From contig CAIIXF020000007.1 in the NCBI GenBank assembly GCA_903813345.2, forward strand, positions 5,153,730 through 5,217,729: a stretch of DNA of 64,000 nucleotides, in the 5' to 3' direction. Shown here one piece after another: positions 12,991-26,100 of this stretch (positions within the stretch are counted from its first letter, which is position 1; the number at the start of each line of letters is the position of its first letter). Source of the DNA: Owenia fusiformis. Taxonomy: Eukaryota; Annelida; Polychaeta; Sabellida; Oweniidae. The notes below the pieces were generated by a model. The model was given only the letters and a program-made list of their open reading frames with translations. It was not told the origin of the DNA and ran no database searches. The translations under genes were made by a program, and so were the position numbers.

Positions 12991-15228
12991 AGGCTTATAT
13001 GATGCCACATTGAATTTAATCTGAAGAGCACAAGCATGAATATTTTGAATTCAAAGCTTCGCTTATCAACAGAGAAATTGATACAATGAAGTCTTTCAGA
13101 CACTTTAGGAAGCGGAGGAAAAACTGTTATCCTGAATAATTAGTAAAATCCATACAGGGTATAATACACAAATTATTTCAGGAATTCGATACAATCCTCT
13201 TGTGAATGAAAACCCACCTCTGGCATTTGGACCTACTGAGGTTACTTTGGCTACTGTCAATTACACAAAGTAATAGGATATTGAAAAGGCGCCAAATGGC
13301 AGTCGAGATTTAAAAGTTAAAATAGAATGAAATACTGCAGAGAGGAATTACTAGGAAAATTAGGAGATCTGTACAATCATACACCATTTAAAGCGATATG
13401 AGAAAATGAAATACTACTTTAGAATTTTAAAGGAGCCTAGTACAAAGATATTAAAATGTGATTAGAAGATGTCATTTGACGCTCCGCAAATTGCAATTAG
13501 TTGCAACTACAGTAACATATGATTGATGTAATGTTTTCCAGTGAGACTTGAGACTTGATGAACTGAGCATTAAAACCGTATATGGAATATCTCGTCGTTT
13601 AATTACGTTGGATTGTGCCTCTTGAATAATAACAGACGTATCTACGCTACCAGACGAGTCATTTGCCAGGAGAATGAAGACATAATACAGAAAGCCACTG
13701 TGTATAGAATTGGTAAGTGACTTATACTTTTGGTAATCTTTTTTTTTTCTTTGAATCTAAATTATTTGAGATTCAGAAATGTGCAATATTGAGTATTAGA
13801 CCTGCCCCTCCCCCATATGAGAGGAGCGGGATATAAAGGAAAGGGGGAGGTGATGACATGTTGGTCATCATCCATTAAAGCATTTTGTCACAACTTATGG
13901 GTATATACAATTGTATATGTAATTTCTATGCATGACAAATATATTAGATACAAGAGTGTCTTTAGGAAAGAATATATTACTATATATCAAATATGCAAGA
14001 AATAGATGCTTTCAGTTAATTTGTGAATTCTATGATGTAATATTAGCTCTTGTATTCTCATGGGTATTTTTTAGATTAGTTTGACATTTATATATAACCT
14101 CCTCATTTTCATATTTGTCATGCATATGCTGCTTCATTGTTATCTATTTTGAATGAAGAAACTGAATTTATGTCTAGTTCTATGCAATTTAATTTGTTGA
14201 CTAAATGATTGTTTGTTTCAATCCTTGCTCTTTCCACACTTTAACTCTCTATTACTCATTTGAAATTTCTGACAGTTGCGATATTTAATGAAGAGGAGAT
14301 AATATTTATGTCTTTATTTCCCTCCATTACTTTTCATTTAGTGATATTAACATTTAGATAAGTTACCCTTTTGAGAGGAAATGACAACTTATCTACCAAC
14401 TTGCGTGTAATTTCTACGCATGAAGAATATATTTAGAATTAGAAACAAGAGTGACTTTCGTAAAGAATATAAATTACAAAGCAACCCTTAAAAAAATTTG
14501 TGAATGTAACAACTTTTCAACCTTGAAGGAAGGTTATCGTAAAACATAATATTCTTGTTAGTGTTTTGATATTATGATATTTAATGGATATAATGATACA
14601 CTGTGAATCCTGTCTTTGTGGAACACCCTTGGGACAGTGTTCCACTGAGAGGTGTTCATTGTACAGAGGTTCAAGTTTCCCCTTGCATGTATACAAAAGA
14701 GTTTGCAACTTGTCAACGGAATTTTTTCAATTAAAAGTAAATTGGGAATCTTTAATTGGAATAATCACTGAATAAATGAATATCCTTTTAAAATTTGTCA
14801 TTAAGGCACTGATTTAACGGGAATACCCGACACAGAAAATCTATTTTAAAATATCATTATTTATTCGCTGGTATAGTAACCTAAATCACATTCATCATTG
14901 AATAACGACCATAGTTTTCTAAGGAAGAACAGTAAGTCATATTTTAACTCACATTCCTTCCTGAAAGAGAACAATTTGTTGTACATTATTAGTTTCACGA
15001 TGTCTCCTGAATACTTAATCTAAAAGATAATTATCACCATCTATGAGGCCTTTTCTCTGGGTATTAGAACAAGTTTATTATTTGACTTGAGCAATAGGTG
15101 GAGCCATAGTGCCGGGCCATAGTGGCAGGCCATAGTGGTCATTATCCACCCTGGTCCAGGACAACTAATGAGTTTTCTATATTGCCTTCTGAAATAAGGT
15201 TATTGGTATATGAGTGGGCATATAGATA
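12991..15228. other. Gene-free stretch with a MITE fragment
   Basis: No coding exon was recognised. Around 14610-14670, GTGGAACACCC and GTGTTCCACTGAGAGG belong to the TACAGTRAAAC MITE family but lack clear ends. A threefold GCCATAGTG phrase lies near 15105-15140. Confidence 0.55.
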
Positions 15229-15480
15229 TAAAGCAAAACCTGTATATCCAAACACCTCTCTGATCTGAAAACCCCTCAATATGAACACTTTTAAGGTCCA
15301 TTCTTTAATCTGCCACAAGCTCTCATGTTAAAAAATGTGAAATGTGAACATCAGTTCAAACACTTTTGTTGACCCATTGACATTTGGATTCAATAGATTA
15401 AAAAGAGCAACTAGCAAAAAGTGTTCACATTGAGAGGTGTTCAGATGAGAGAGGTTTCCAGATTGACAGGTTTTACTGTA
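15229..15480. mobile_element. MITE of the TACAGTRAAAC family
   Basis: The right end ACAGGTTTTACTGTA is intact. The left end is eroded to AAAACCTGTATATCC. The interior repeats GAACACTT / GAGGTGTTC phrases as in the other members. Confidence 0.7.
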
Positions 15481-16012
15481 CTAAAACATATTAAACTTTC
15501 ATCCATAAGACTAAAAAAATCTGTAGTCTATTCGTGATAAATATTACTATATATGGCTTCTAAGCAGACGGAGCACTTCTGGAGCCTAGCTGTCTTAATT
15601 CCAAGAACACAAGACAATCAATAGACTCCACAGAGATAAAGGTGTGTGAAATAATGGCATATTTGCATAGGTGTTAAATGCAAATACAATTTAGCAAACG
15701 TAAGAGCAATTTCCAAGTTGATTTATAGATTTGGATTGTCCTTTACAATTGTTGCGTTCCTGTAGAATTAGCGAATATTGAAACATTAGCAAGTATAATG
15801 ATTAAGTGTCTATTCTCTGGTATACTTGCTTATAGATTGTTATGTTCATCTAATATATTTTCAGATGAGTGCATATGCTATATATATTTGGTATTTTTCA
15901 GTAAGAGTTTCAGATCAAGAAATTAGTAATTAGAGTTAGGTGACATTCAAACCCATCTTCCCATTTTTCCCATGTACATATAAGGGACATAAGTGTACAA
16001 GTAAACAGAATA

Positions 16013-16198
16013 TACAGTAAAATTTGGAAGTGGAATACCATTGGTACCTCAAAATAGTGTTCCATTTGGGAGGTGTTCCATTTCTGAAGGTAATTCAGTC
16101 ATTGAGTACCCCGTAACTCTATAACTGGAGTTTGGACAGTGTTCCACTTATAGATGTGTTCCACTTACAGAGGTTTTCACTTTACATATTTTACTGTA
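16013..16198. mobile_element. MITE of the TACAGTRAAAC family
   Basis: The element begins TACAGTAAAATTTGG and ends TTTTACTGTA. The interior has repeated GTGTTCCACTT / GAGGTGTTCC phrases in both orientations. Length is 186 bases. Confidence 0.75.
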
Positions 16199-17031
16199 CA
16201 TATATAATAATCCCTCCCCCCTGTTCACTCTCCTATATTGGTTAGGGAAATAGCTAGTTGTTGCATGGAGAGGTAATATCTTGATACTTGCCAAATTGCT
16301 AATTTCCTCCAGCCTTCGCAAGCTTCATTATTCCAATGGTTTTGTGTTGTCCTTGAAATGGTCCTGATTAATAGCCACATATTGATTATGTATTAATATT
16401 CTCTGACTGTATCTCTTCAAATCTGTGATAATCTTCTTATTGGAAATAGTAGTCTATACTAGTTGTCTACTATTTTGGTGAATACTACATTCTAATTGTC
16501 TAGTGTTTTTTCATATATGGTCTGTAGTATTTTGTCTTATATGTGTTGTTTCCTTGTGTCCAGTATTTTGTCACATATTACATACAATTTAAATGTATTT
16601 GATATTTTTGTCAGATTTTAACTACTTATCTAGTATTTTATCACATATAATATACTTGTCAAGTGTGCTGTCACATGTTACATACTTGCTATCTAATATT
16701 TTGCACATACAGTATATAATTTTGTCTAGGTATTTTGTCACATATTACATACATGTCTAGTTATTCTGTCACGTAGTACATACTTGTCTAGTTATTCTGT
16801 CACATAGTACATACTTGTCTAGGTATTCTGTCACATATTACATACTTGTCTAGTCATTCTGTTATATATTACATACTTGTCTAGGTATTTTGTCACATAT
16901 TACATACATGTCTAGTTATTCTGTCATATATTACATACTTGTCTAGGTATTTTGTCACATATTACATACATGTCTAGTTATTCTGTCATATATTACATAC
17001 TTGTCTAGGTATTTTGTCACATATTACATAC

Positions 17032-17463
17032 TTATTCCATAGTTAGCATGATATTCATAGCATAACATGTGGAAATAAAAACGGTATTTTTGTAATCAGT
17101 GGTAAAATATGATATTTTTGACAAATTTTCACTTAATCATAGCATACGGTTTTTTAGCCATGACATACGACGTCGTATGCGATGGTTTATGGATTTTTGC
17201 TACTTCAGACTCAAAACGAGGCTTAGTGTAAACATCGCCGGATCGTTTGGAAAATTCGAAATAAATCACTTAATTTCCGACGATTCTGATGATGACTTTA
17301 ACTATGGAATAAAAAGAACATCCTATGATTTACTCGTGATATGATTTTAATCCACTCATGGATATTGATATCTGCACTCTCTCGCTACGCTCGCTCGCTC
17401 GTGCAGATATCATATCCATTCGTGGATAAAAATCATATCACTCATAAATCATAGGATATCCTC
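17032..17463. mobile_element. Insertion within the tandem array, two stacked inverted repeats
   Basis: The array stops at 17031 and resumes at about 17464. The inserted block starts with TTATTCCATAGTTA (17032-17045), exactly mirrored at 17299-17312. A second, longer palindrome follows at 17320-17457. An 81-codon frame at 17099-17344 lies inside but resembles no family that I know. A 16-base perfect palindrome, CATACGACGTCGTATG, sits at about 17163. Confidence 0.65.
17320..17457. repeat. ~57-bp-arm hairpin
   Basis: Left arm 17320-17377 begins ATCCTATGATTTA. Right arm 17401-17457 ends TAAATCATAGGAT. The arms pair along almost all their length, with a few mismatches. The loop (17378-17400) is a GC-rich CGCTACGCTCGCTCG string unlike the AT-rich surroundings. 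Confidence 0.85.
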
Positions 17464-17520
17464 TATATGTCTAGTCATTCTGTCATATATTACATACTTG
17501 TTTAGTATTTTCCACATATT

Positions 17521-19836
17521 TCATACTTATCTGGTAATTTGACACATACATCAAAGTGCTCTCTCTTTTTTACATATTATTTACATATTAGTTACTTGAT
17601 ATTTTGTTGCAAATTACACAGTTTTGTCAAATATTACCTAGTTATTGAGTATTTGGTCACATATATAACATACTTATGTCGTATTATTACTTATCTAGTA
17701 AAATCATGATTTTACAAAATTACATATCTGCTTATTTTTAGAGGAAAGATTACCTTATTGTGGTTTGCTCTTATGGTCAATGCTTGTATGCCTCTGAGTA
17801 AAAATGAGCTCTTGAGACTTACTCTACTGACTTTATCTACTTATTCCCTCAAGTATATCATTTAGGGGATATACGTATATTGACAACAAGGAGTCAATGA
17901 CAATGAAGCCTATTTGATGAGCCTGCCTGCTTTGTTAAATATTTCATCAGTGAATATTGATACAAAGCTGCTCCCATAATTGGTAATATCCTTTCCCCTT
18001 AATTACATGGAAATGAATAGCTGTGATGGGAATGGGGTCATTCACTAGAGGGTTTCACGTCATTTGATTTGTGATGTTTGTCACAGTATCATACTCATAA
18101 GTTGTAAATCAAAATTGATGGTACAAATTCAAACTGATATTCATACTATATTTGGTCAAATGCACATTTCTTTTATTCCCGTCTATAATATCTATTTGAC
18201 TAGTCATTGGCATTTTCAAGTTATCTCGTTTTTTGGAAAATTGACGATTTTGACATAAAAAGCCAAACACTTTGCTAAAGGTCAAGGGCCTTGGATACTT
18301 TATCATTTTCACTTATACAATCTGAAGAATGTTGTTCACAAAGGTGGAAAGGTGTAACAAATTGTTTGATCATTTATCTGTCATTAATAATATCTTACAA
18401 GTGCATATATAAAAAATACGGATAAGGGAGAAGGGAGAATAAGATTGGTTACTTCAAGCTGGATTCATACTATAGCGTCACTTTCTTTAACCTAAAGCTA
18501 AAAGATATAATTCGAAATGGAGAAAAAGCAATAACTGCAAATTGGTTGATTTGAGATATTTGATCAATGATTCAAATTGCTATTTGCTGTTTGAAAACTC
18601 TAAAATTGTAGGGCCATTATGTCACGTACACTCAACTGAAATTATCTGGAGTATTCTCCGTCAACTATCAGTATTCAAGGTGCTTTCGAAATTTTCCTAA
18701 ATGTTTGATGCATATATTTATCTTTCCTTGCCATGCATTTACACCATAGAAACTCTGACATTTTTGAATTCTCTAATGGCTCAACAGTATAAATTTTCCC
18801 ATTGTACGAGTAATTGGGCCTGTCACTTGTTGCTCACTTATTTGTGCAGGTTAATTAGAATTTTCAATGCAGTCACATGGGAGAAAAAGAACATGATTAG
18901 ATTTACTAATGACAGGCTTCGCATCCTGAAAGATATCTTGTTTTAATGAAGCTATTGTTTTGAAAGACAAATATAGATTGGATTTCTGTGTAGTTATATT
19001 CACTAGGGGTGCATTGTACACCTCCACATGTTTTTGAAATAGTTTAGAAATAACAACTTCTTGAATGTATGGTTCCCGAGGGGCTGTTAAAATGTATGGA
19101 TTATTTAGTCAATCCCCTACTCTTAAAGCACTTGTAGGCCTACATGATATTATTTAAAGTCGAATTCCCAGGCAGATTGGAGAATATCTTTTAAACTGTA
19201 TTTCTTAGCCACAAAACTTATGTTAAATCTGCTTATAAATCAACTCTCTTTTTATTTTTTATTTCTTTTATTTTTCATCTCCCTCATTCATATTTCCCTG
19301 CTTTTACTCTACATTTATTCAATTCAGCCTGCCTACCTAAAATACATGATTTATCACCTACTAAATGATTCAGTACAATTAAACCTAAAGAAACACTCCA
19401 AGGCTTGTAAGATCGCCAGATATTGTAACTTATTGGCATTCTATTTGAGACCCGATTCAATTTTATGTCATCCGAACCTCAATCACTAAATCCCATTATT
19501 AAAGCTGCTCAAAAGTAGCAACTGTCAAAAAATGATTTCTGTTTGAGAGCTATTCACAGAGTAATCTTCTATCCAACTATTGATCACACAAAAAGCAATG
19601 ATTCAAGTGCACTTGATCATGTCTTATATGAATTCTGTTCGAGATCTGGGAAATGTAATCAGATATTTTTCTATTGATTCAGTCAAGTCATCTCAGTCTG
19701 TTGACCATATATTTAGATACAGATCATGCAAGTAGAGTATCAGAGCAAGCACCTTGCCATGTAAAACTCATACCAGGATGTGAAATGCACATCAAAATAT
19801 TATGAAATCTATTAATCATTTATATTTTGCTTCTAG
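17521..19836. other. Gene-free stretch upstream of SLC38A11
   Basis: No supported exon. The promoter and any non-coding first exon of the SLC38A11-like gene could lie here, but I cannot place them. Confidence 0.5.
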
Positions 19837-20043
19837 GGTAAACGTCTGGGGGGCCTAGAAGAGCACTTTGAAGACAAAGGTGGCCAAGAAAACAGACAGA
19901 GGCCAAGAAAACAGACAGAGCCCTCGAAGACAGACAGAGTCCTACAAGACAGACAGAGGCCTAGAAGACAGACAGAGGCCTAGAAGATAGACAAAGGCCT
20001 AGAAGACAGACAGAGGCCTAGAAGATAGACAAAGGCCTAGAAG
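19837..20043 (+). other. Probable 5' leader of the SLC38A11-like gene, with ~20-bp tandem repeat
   Basis: A good acceptor (TTTTGCTTCTAG) ends at 19836, so the leader exon may start at 19837. From about 19880 a 17-21 base unit, AGACAGACAGAGGCCTAGA and variants, is repeated about eight times up to the start codon. An in-frame TAG at 20038-20040 shows that translation does not begin earlier. Inferred only. Confidence 0.5.
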
Positions 20044-20106
20044 ATGCAGTACTCCAGAATGGATATGGATGAAGGGAGTCACATACTCAGTCGTGATAAC
20101 AGCATG
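20044..20106 (+). CDS. SLC38A11: SLC38A11-like exon 1 (coding)
   Basis: Residues 1-21, beginning MQYSRMDMDEG. Donor ATG|GTAAAA, phase 0. This N-terminal part is not conserved in the family, so it rests on frame, start codon and splice signal. Confidence 0.7.
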
Positions 20107-23100
20107 GTAAAATAATTCATATTTTGACTTTCTTTTACTAAACATTTATTAGGTATTATGTTAATATAAATAATATAATTAATATTCCTGATTATTTTAT
20201 CTCAATTATAAGGGGTTTCACTAAATTTCCCCCGACAGGCAAAATAGATGAAAACAACAGGTAAAACTAATGGAAATCATAAATTAACATGGAAAAGTCC
20301 CTAAAAACAGCAGGCGATTTTGAGAAAACAGCCGGTGAAAATTGCCTGTTGCCTGCTGCTAATGAAACCCCTATTGTACATTATACTCATGGAACAAGAG
20401 AAGTGAATAAATCTGTTTAGTACATTTGACTGCAAAGTGGGAAAAGGTTGTTTTGGAACAGAAGTATTATCAAATTGTTTACATTTTTGGTAACCATGAC
20501 ACCTCTTGTAATTGCAATGCAGGCATTAAATGACAGTTAAATTTTTGTACTTTGTTTATTTGCTTGTTTGTTTGTTTGTTTGTTTTAGTTACTAAAATAT
20601 CCTAATAAAAATAATCTATTAATATCAGTTGTATTGAAAAGATACAATTTCAAATTAATCTTTGCTTTATTTTAGTTTGTAAGAAAATTTGATATTTTTG
20701 TCACATTTTGTTTATTTTAGAGCAAATCAAGCACCTTTTCTTTATCAAATGAGAAATCCAGATTGTTCGGGAAAGAAGTAAGAATCAAAGTTGTATAACA
20801 ACCTCACAAAATCCCAATTGCTTGGTAACTTTGATTAGGCTATCATGCTAACAATTTCATGATCTAACAAATTCAGAGATTTTAGCTCTTAACTAATGAT
20901 ATTACCTCATAGCATTTGCTCTTTAATAATTTAATTAAGCACTTACGACTGCTACCAACTAGTTATTTTGCATAATGTACTAGCTTAGTAGCATAATGAT
21001 AGTTATAAATCGAGCTCATCACCTGAAGTAAGCTCCTACAATTGATAAATCACTTTAATCCCATACTTGATAAAATAGCACTCCCATCCTTCCTGATCAG
21101 AATACTGAAGTATATTACCATACCTTATTCCACCATTTTATTGTCACATTGAAAACAAGTTTAGCGTTTAGTTTAGTCAGGATCAGATCTGGAAGTGAAA
21201 TTAACAAATTGAAGGGTGAGGGCAAGAGGAGGGAAAGTCCCAGAGTTTAAAGATGACAGACATAATTACTTCTCTTGCTTACCACCTTCGTTCGTTCGAA
21301 TTTTCATCGGCTAGTTATCAAATACTACACTTCGACGGGATCTTTTAATTGATATAAGCATATTCCGTACACCTTTCTTTATCTTGATGTGAAATGAGAA
21401 GCTATGATATTGGTTAACACGCCAGAAATGAACATAATATTATTCGAAGCGTATTTCGAAAATTTTTAAATCGCCATTGATGACGTCATTTGTTTGTCGA
21501 CTTTTGACCAATCAGCGACGATGTCATCTCAATACAGATTTACATTATAAGCGTAAGTCATCTTTGAACCCTGGTGTTTCTCCCCCTCTGGGTGAGGGCT
21601 AAATAATATTTTTGGAAATTCCTTTCCAGGCTCTTTTCAAAAAATTTAGTGGCTTTTCCTCAAAACTTCCCTCCCATTCCTTTAGATCATTGTAGAATGA
21701 GCATATGTATAATATTAATATTGAAGAGGTTAATCTTCAAAGTGATTCTTATTTGTGTGTTCTAACTGTTAAAGAGTTTTCAGATTATTCCTAGTCCTTG
21801 AAATCCCCCTTTGTTCTTCCAATTAATTAACAAGTTCCATTGAGTGTACATGTATCATCATTACATTGTCTAGAACATGGTTGAATACACTCCTGTAATC
21901 CGCTTTTTGAAGCTTTATTTAAGCTTAAAAATAAATCAAGCTATTCTCCTCATGCACAATTTGATGAAAAGGTGATTGTTACCACGACCCCCGAGTACAC
22001 TTTTCCCACTGATCGATACCCTACATTTATGCCGAAAAGGTGATTGTTACCACGACCCCTGAGTACACTTTTCCCACTGATCGATACCCTACATTTATGC
22101 CGAAAAGGTGATTGTTACCACAACCCCCGAGTACACTTTTCCCACTGATCGATACCCTACATTTATGCCGAAAAGGTGATTGTTACCACGACCCCCGAGT
22201 ACACTTTTCCCACTGATCGATACCCTACATTTATGCCGAAAAGGTGATTGTTACCACAACCCCCGAGTACACTTTTCCCACTGATCGATACCCTACATTT
22301 ATGCCGAAAAGGTGATTGTTACCACAACCCCCGAGTACACTTTTCCCACTGATCGATACCCTACATTTATGCCGAAAAGGTGATTGTTACCACAATCCCC
22401 GAGTACACTTTTCCCACTGATCGATACCCTACATTTATGCCGAAAAGGTGATTGTTACCACGACCCCCGAGTACACTTTTCCCACTGATCGATACCCTAC
22501 ATTTATGCCGAAAAGGTGATTGTTACCACGACCCCCGAGTACACTTTTCCCACTGATCGATACCCTACATTTATGCCGAAAAGGTGATTGTTACCACGAC
22601 CCCGAGTACACTTTTCCCACTGATCGATACCCTACATTTATGCCGAAAAGGTGATTGTTACCACGACCCCCTAGTACACCTATCCCACTGATACCCTACA
22701 TTTATGCCACGACCCCCTAGTATGCTTATCCCACTGATCGATACCCTACATTTATGCAGACTCTATGCTTCAATGATTGCACTGTTAGATGGTGATTAAT
22801 GGCATTAAATGAGGGGATTGTTACTGGTTTCATTTCCAGAAATTGTACTTAATCCATGCTTTAAGTGTTCCTTTAATTCACGGTTTTCTTTAGAAATGTA
22901 TATGAGTTATATAGAATTTCTGCCATATCTGTATCATTAAGGTGTGAATTTAATACCTATGTCCAAAATGCCTCTTTTATTGCACTATTGTGCACTCTTT
23001 CACGAATTTCACTACATGGGAACAGTGTTATTTTAAGGATGGGTCACACTGATTAATGACATTATAAAATCTCTTATATTTTTATGAAGATGTGAAGCGT

Positions 23101-26100
23101 GGAGTATTTTATCTTATAACAAAATCTAATTGCAAATCTCCATTAAATAAAATCATTAAGATAATTCCAGACTGTTTGACATTGATGTTGCACAATCCAA
23201 TCCGATTGAAATAATTGGTTATCTAATCTTGTAATATTTCAGGCAAATGTCTACCGGTATATCCAAACAGCTCTCTTAAATCCTCTCTATCTCCATTCTC
23301 CTTTTGACTCATACAAGAGTACCTAATATCATCAAGGCATTGATATGGAATTGTTTGCCAATTGAATTCCCAACTTGTAAAACTTTGAATTCCTTAAAAC
23401 ACAACATAAAAAGGACTACTTGAAAAAGATTAATGATAATATCCCAAGGATAATATTACATGGTATTAAGATCATATTTTATATTTTATCTATTTTTATA
23501 AAGGAAAGTGCTGTATTGTGTTTTTGTATCTAGATAAAATGTTTTTGCTCAGCACAACATTTGAGGCATCTATACGCCCACTTTACCGAAAGTGTCATGT
23601 TCAAATGAATTGTAATGTCTAATATGTCATATTACAAAATAAACTATAACTACAAGGGGCGATCCATATATTCTGATAAAAATGCTCTCGTTTTACCATT
23701 TTTTATAACTACTGTATATTATTTTCTTGAAAACCTAACATGCATTCAGAATATTGTTGTGGTAAATTAAATAATTCATGGTCATGGCTACTTAAATCGA
23801 GAAACATGACAAAACAGATAAATAATCTTATTGGTTTAGAGGGTATGTTATACATGTACCTGAAAATATTAATAATGTAATATGTAACATGAAAGTAGTA
23901 TATTGTTACAAAAAACAATTATTATCAGAATCATGAAACCAAACCCATTTAGTTAGTTTCCCTACAGTGAAATATGAAATTCACCAACGTATCATTTATT
24001 GCTTGCAAAGACGTGTTGTCATTTGATGATCTTGTATAGTATAGTGCTATTATATTGATTATTTAATATGTGTGTTCTGTATTATATATATCATATATAT
24101 TATACATTAAATTTTTTCCCACTTGCAGACTGCCCCCTCGTCCCCTACTTCCAGTCATGCTAGTGATATGTACCAGCTAGTGGACAATGATGAGGAAAAG
24201 CGCCAGAAAAGTAACATTCCCATGGCCAGCTTTAACTTCATCAACTCCATCATTGGATCTGGAATCATAGGTACTGTACTCTTTACCAGAGGCCCGTTTC
24301 GAGTCCAGTTTAGTCTTGTGTTGGCACGACAACTCCTGATTTCTTACATTATTTGACTTGAAAATACCAGTTTTGTTTTATTGATGAAAATTTGCCAGAC
24401 TCTAGGATGTCCTTTTTTAAATGATATTTGTTAATTTAAATTTATTGATCAGACCACTTTTATTTTTATAGGACACACTTTTCAGTGATCTCCATATAAC
24501 ATTGATTTTAAAACAATTAGGCACTTCTCTGTAGAATTAAACGAGGCTTGCAACCACCTGAAAAGGAGAGAAATTTTGACCAATTTTGGTGAGAATTGTG
24601 AAAATGAGAATTTTGCCTCCACTTGAGGTAAACATTCTGAGAACAACACTGCTGTATATATAATAAAACAAACATGGTGACTTGAATATATTCTATTATA
24701 CAGAACTAAGCACCATTACACTCTGTATTCCAGGTATGCCATTTGCCCTAAAGCAGGCAGGATTTGGGATGGGAATAATTCTCCTTATTCTAGTCTCTAT
24801 CATGACAGGTAAGTGTGGTTTCCAAAAAATATATACCATATATAAATCAACAAGGTCATGTCTTCAAATGTAAATTTGAGAACAGAAGTGTCAAATTAGC
24901 AAGAAATAAAGTAATCAGGCTTGTAATTGACACTCTAAATAGTATAGAAATGTTAGAAAATCACATACAGTGAAACCTGTAAAGTGGAATTACTCTGGAA
25001 GTGACATACATGGTAGTGGAACACTTTTCAGAGTCTCAAGACCAACTGACTTAATGTTAAATGAACCTCTAAAAGTGGAACACCTCCCAAGTGGAACACT
25101 TTTTAGGAGAACCAAAGGTGTTTCACTTAAACAGACTTTACTTCAAATCTTAGAGAGATTAATTTGGAATCTGGTAGTATTTATTAAATTATGTTATTTC
25201 CATTTAGATTTTATTCACACTATTAAAGAACCTTGAAATGTGAATACTTGCTTATCCGAACCCCTTTGCCTTGTCCCAGTGACCTTCAAATTAGACAGGT
25301 TTTACTGTACAGTCATTTTGTTTAAAGGGTGTTGTTTTCAGTACACAATCTTACCTTACAGCATTCACAAATTAAAACAACATAATGCAGAATTTAAATA
25401 TTTATGAGCTTTCAGATCGTGTTTCTGTAGATTGGTGTAACCATTAATAATTTAAGAATCTTTTGATGATGAAACTATTTATTCTCAATTTATGTCATGA
25501 CAATTTGTAGTGTGACTCCCTCAAAGACAAAAATGTATTAAGCGATTTTACCAGACTATGGTGTTTAAACTGCTTCTTTATTCGGTACATTACTATTCCA
25601 TAAATACCAAATAAAACAAACAATTTACCAAACCTTTACCCAATCTATCGAATGTTTTTTTTATTTTATCAAATGTAATAATCTATACAATTTATATTAG
25701 CTAAATAGTTTCACTTGTTCTTTGTATTGACAATTCACATTTGATATTTATACATGTATTTGTGTAATGCAGTGAATTTGTTTTCCTTAACGTACGTATA
25801 ATTCAATTAATTATTTGTACATTCGGTATTTAAATTATTTATATTCGGTAAATACCGAATGCCACATTCGATAAATTTCGTTATTTTTCGATAATTTACG
25901 AGACTTTCAGTCACGTGATATATTTGTACTATGTAGAATAGCTGCGCTGCCATTTTGCAAATCTCGAAGTCACGTGACAAAATATCGAACAACAACGCAA
26001 GTTATCGAATATTACTTTATTGCATTCGGTAAATAGCAAATTAGCTTTCGGTAAAATGCATTCACTATTTCATAGAAAAATAAACCATTTTGTAAATATA

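Larger units (their letters stand above)
16440..17520 (+). repeat. Tandem array, ~30-bp unit with 62-bp higher-order unit
   Basis: The phrase TATTTTGTCACATATTACATAC, or its variant ATTCTGTCATATATTACATAC, alternates with TTGTCTAGGT / ATGTCTAGTT. Between about 16730 and 17030 the two variants alternate regularly, giving a 62-base higher-order period. The array is interrupted at 17032-17463 and then resumes with the same unit. Confidence 0.85.

Noticed and set aside
17099-17344. 81-codon ORF in the hairpin insertion
   Set aside because: No recognisable domain, and the block is built of inverted repeats.
21967-22758. CRISPR-like regular repeat
   Set aside because: The 68-bp units abut directly with no unique spacers, and the context is an animal intron.
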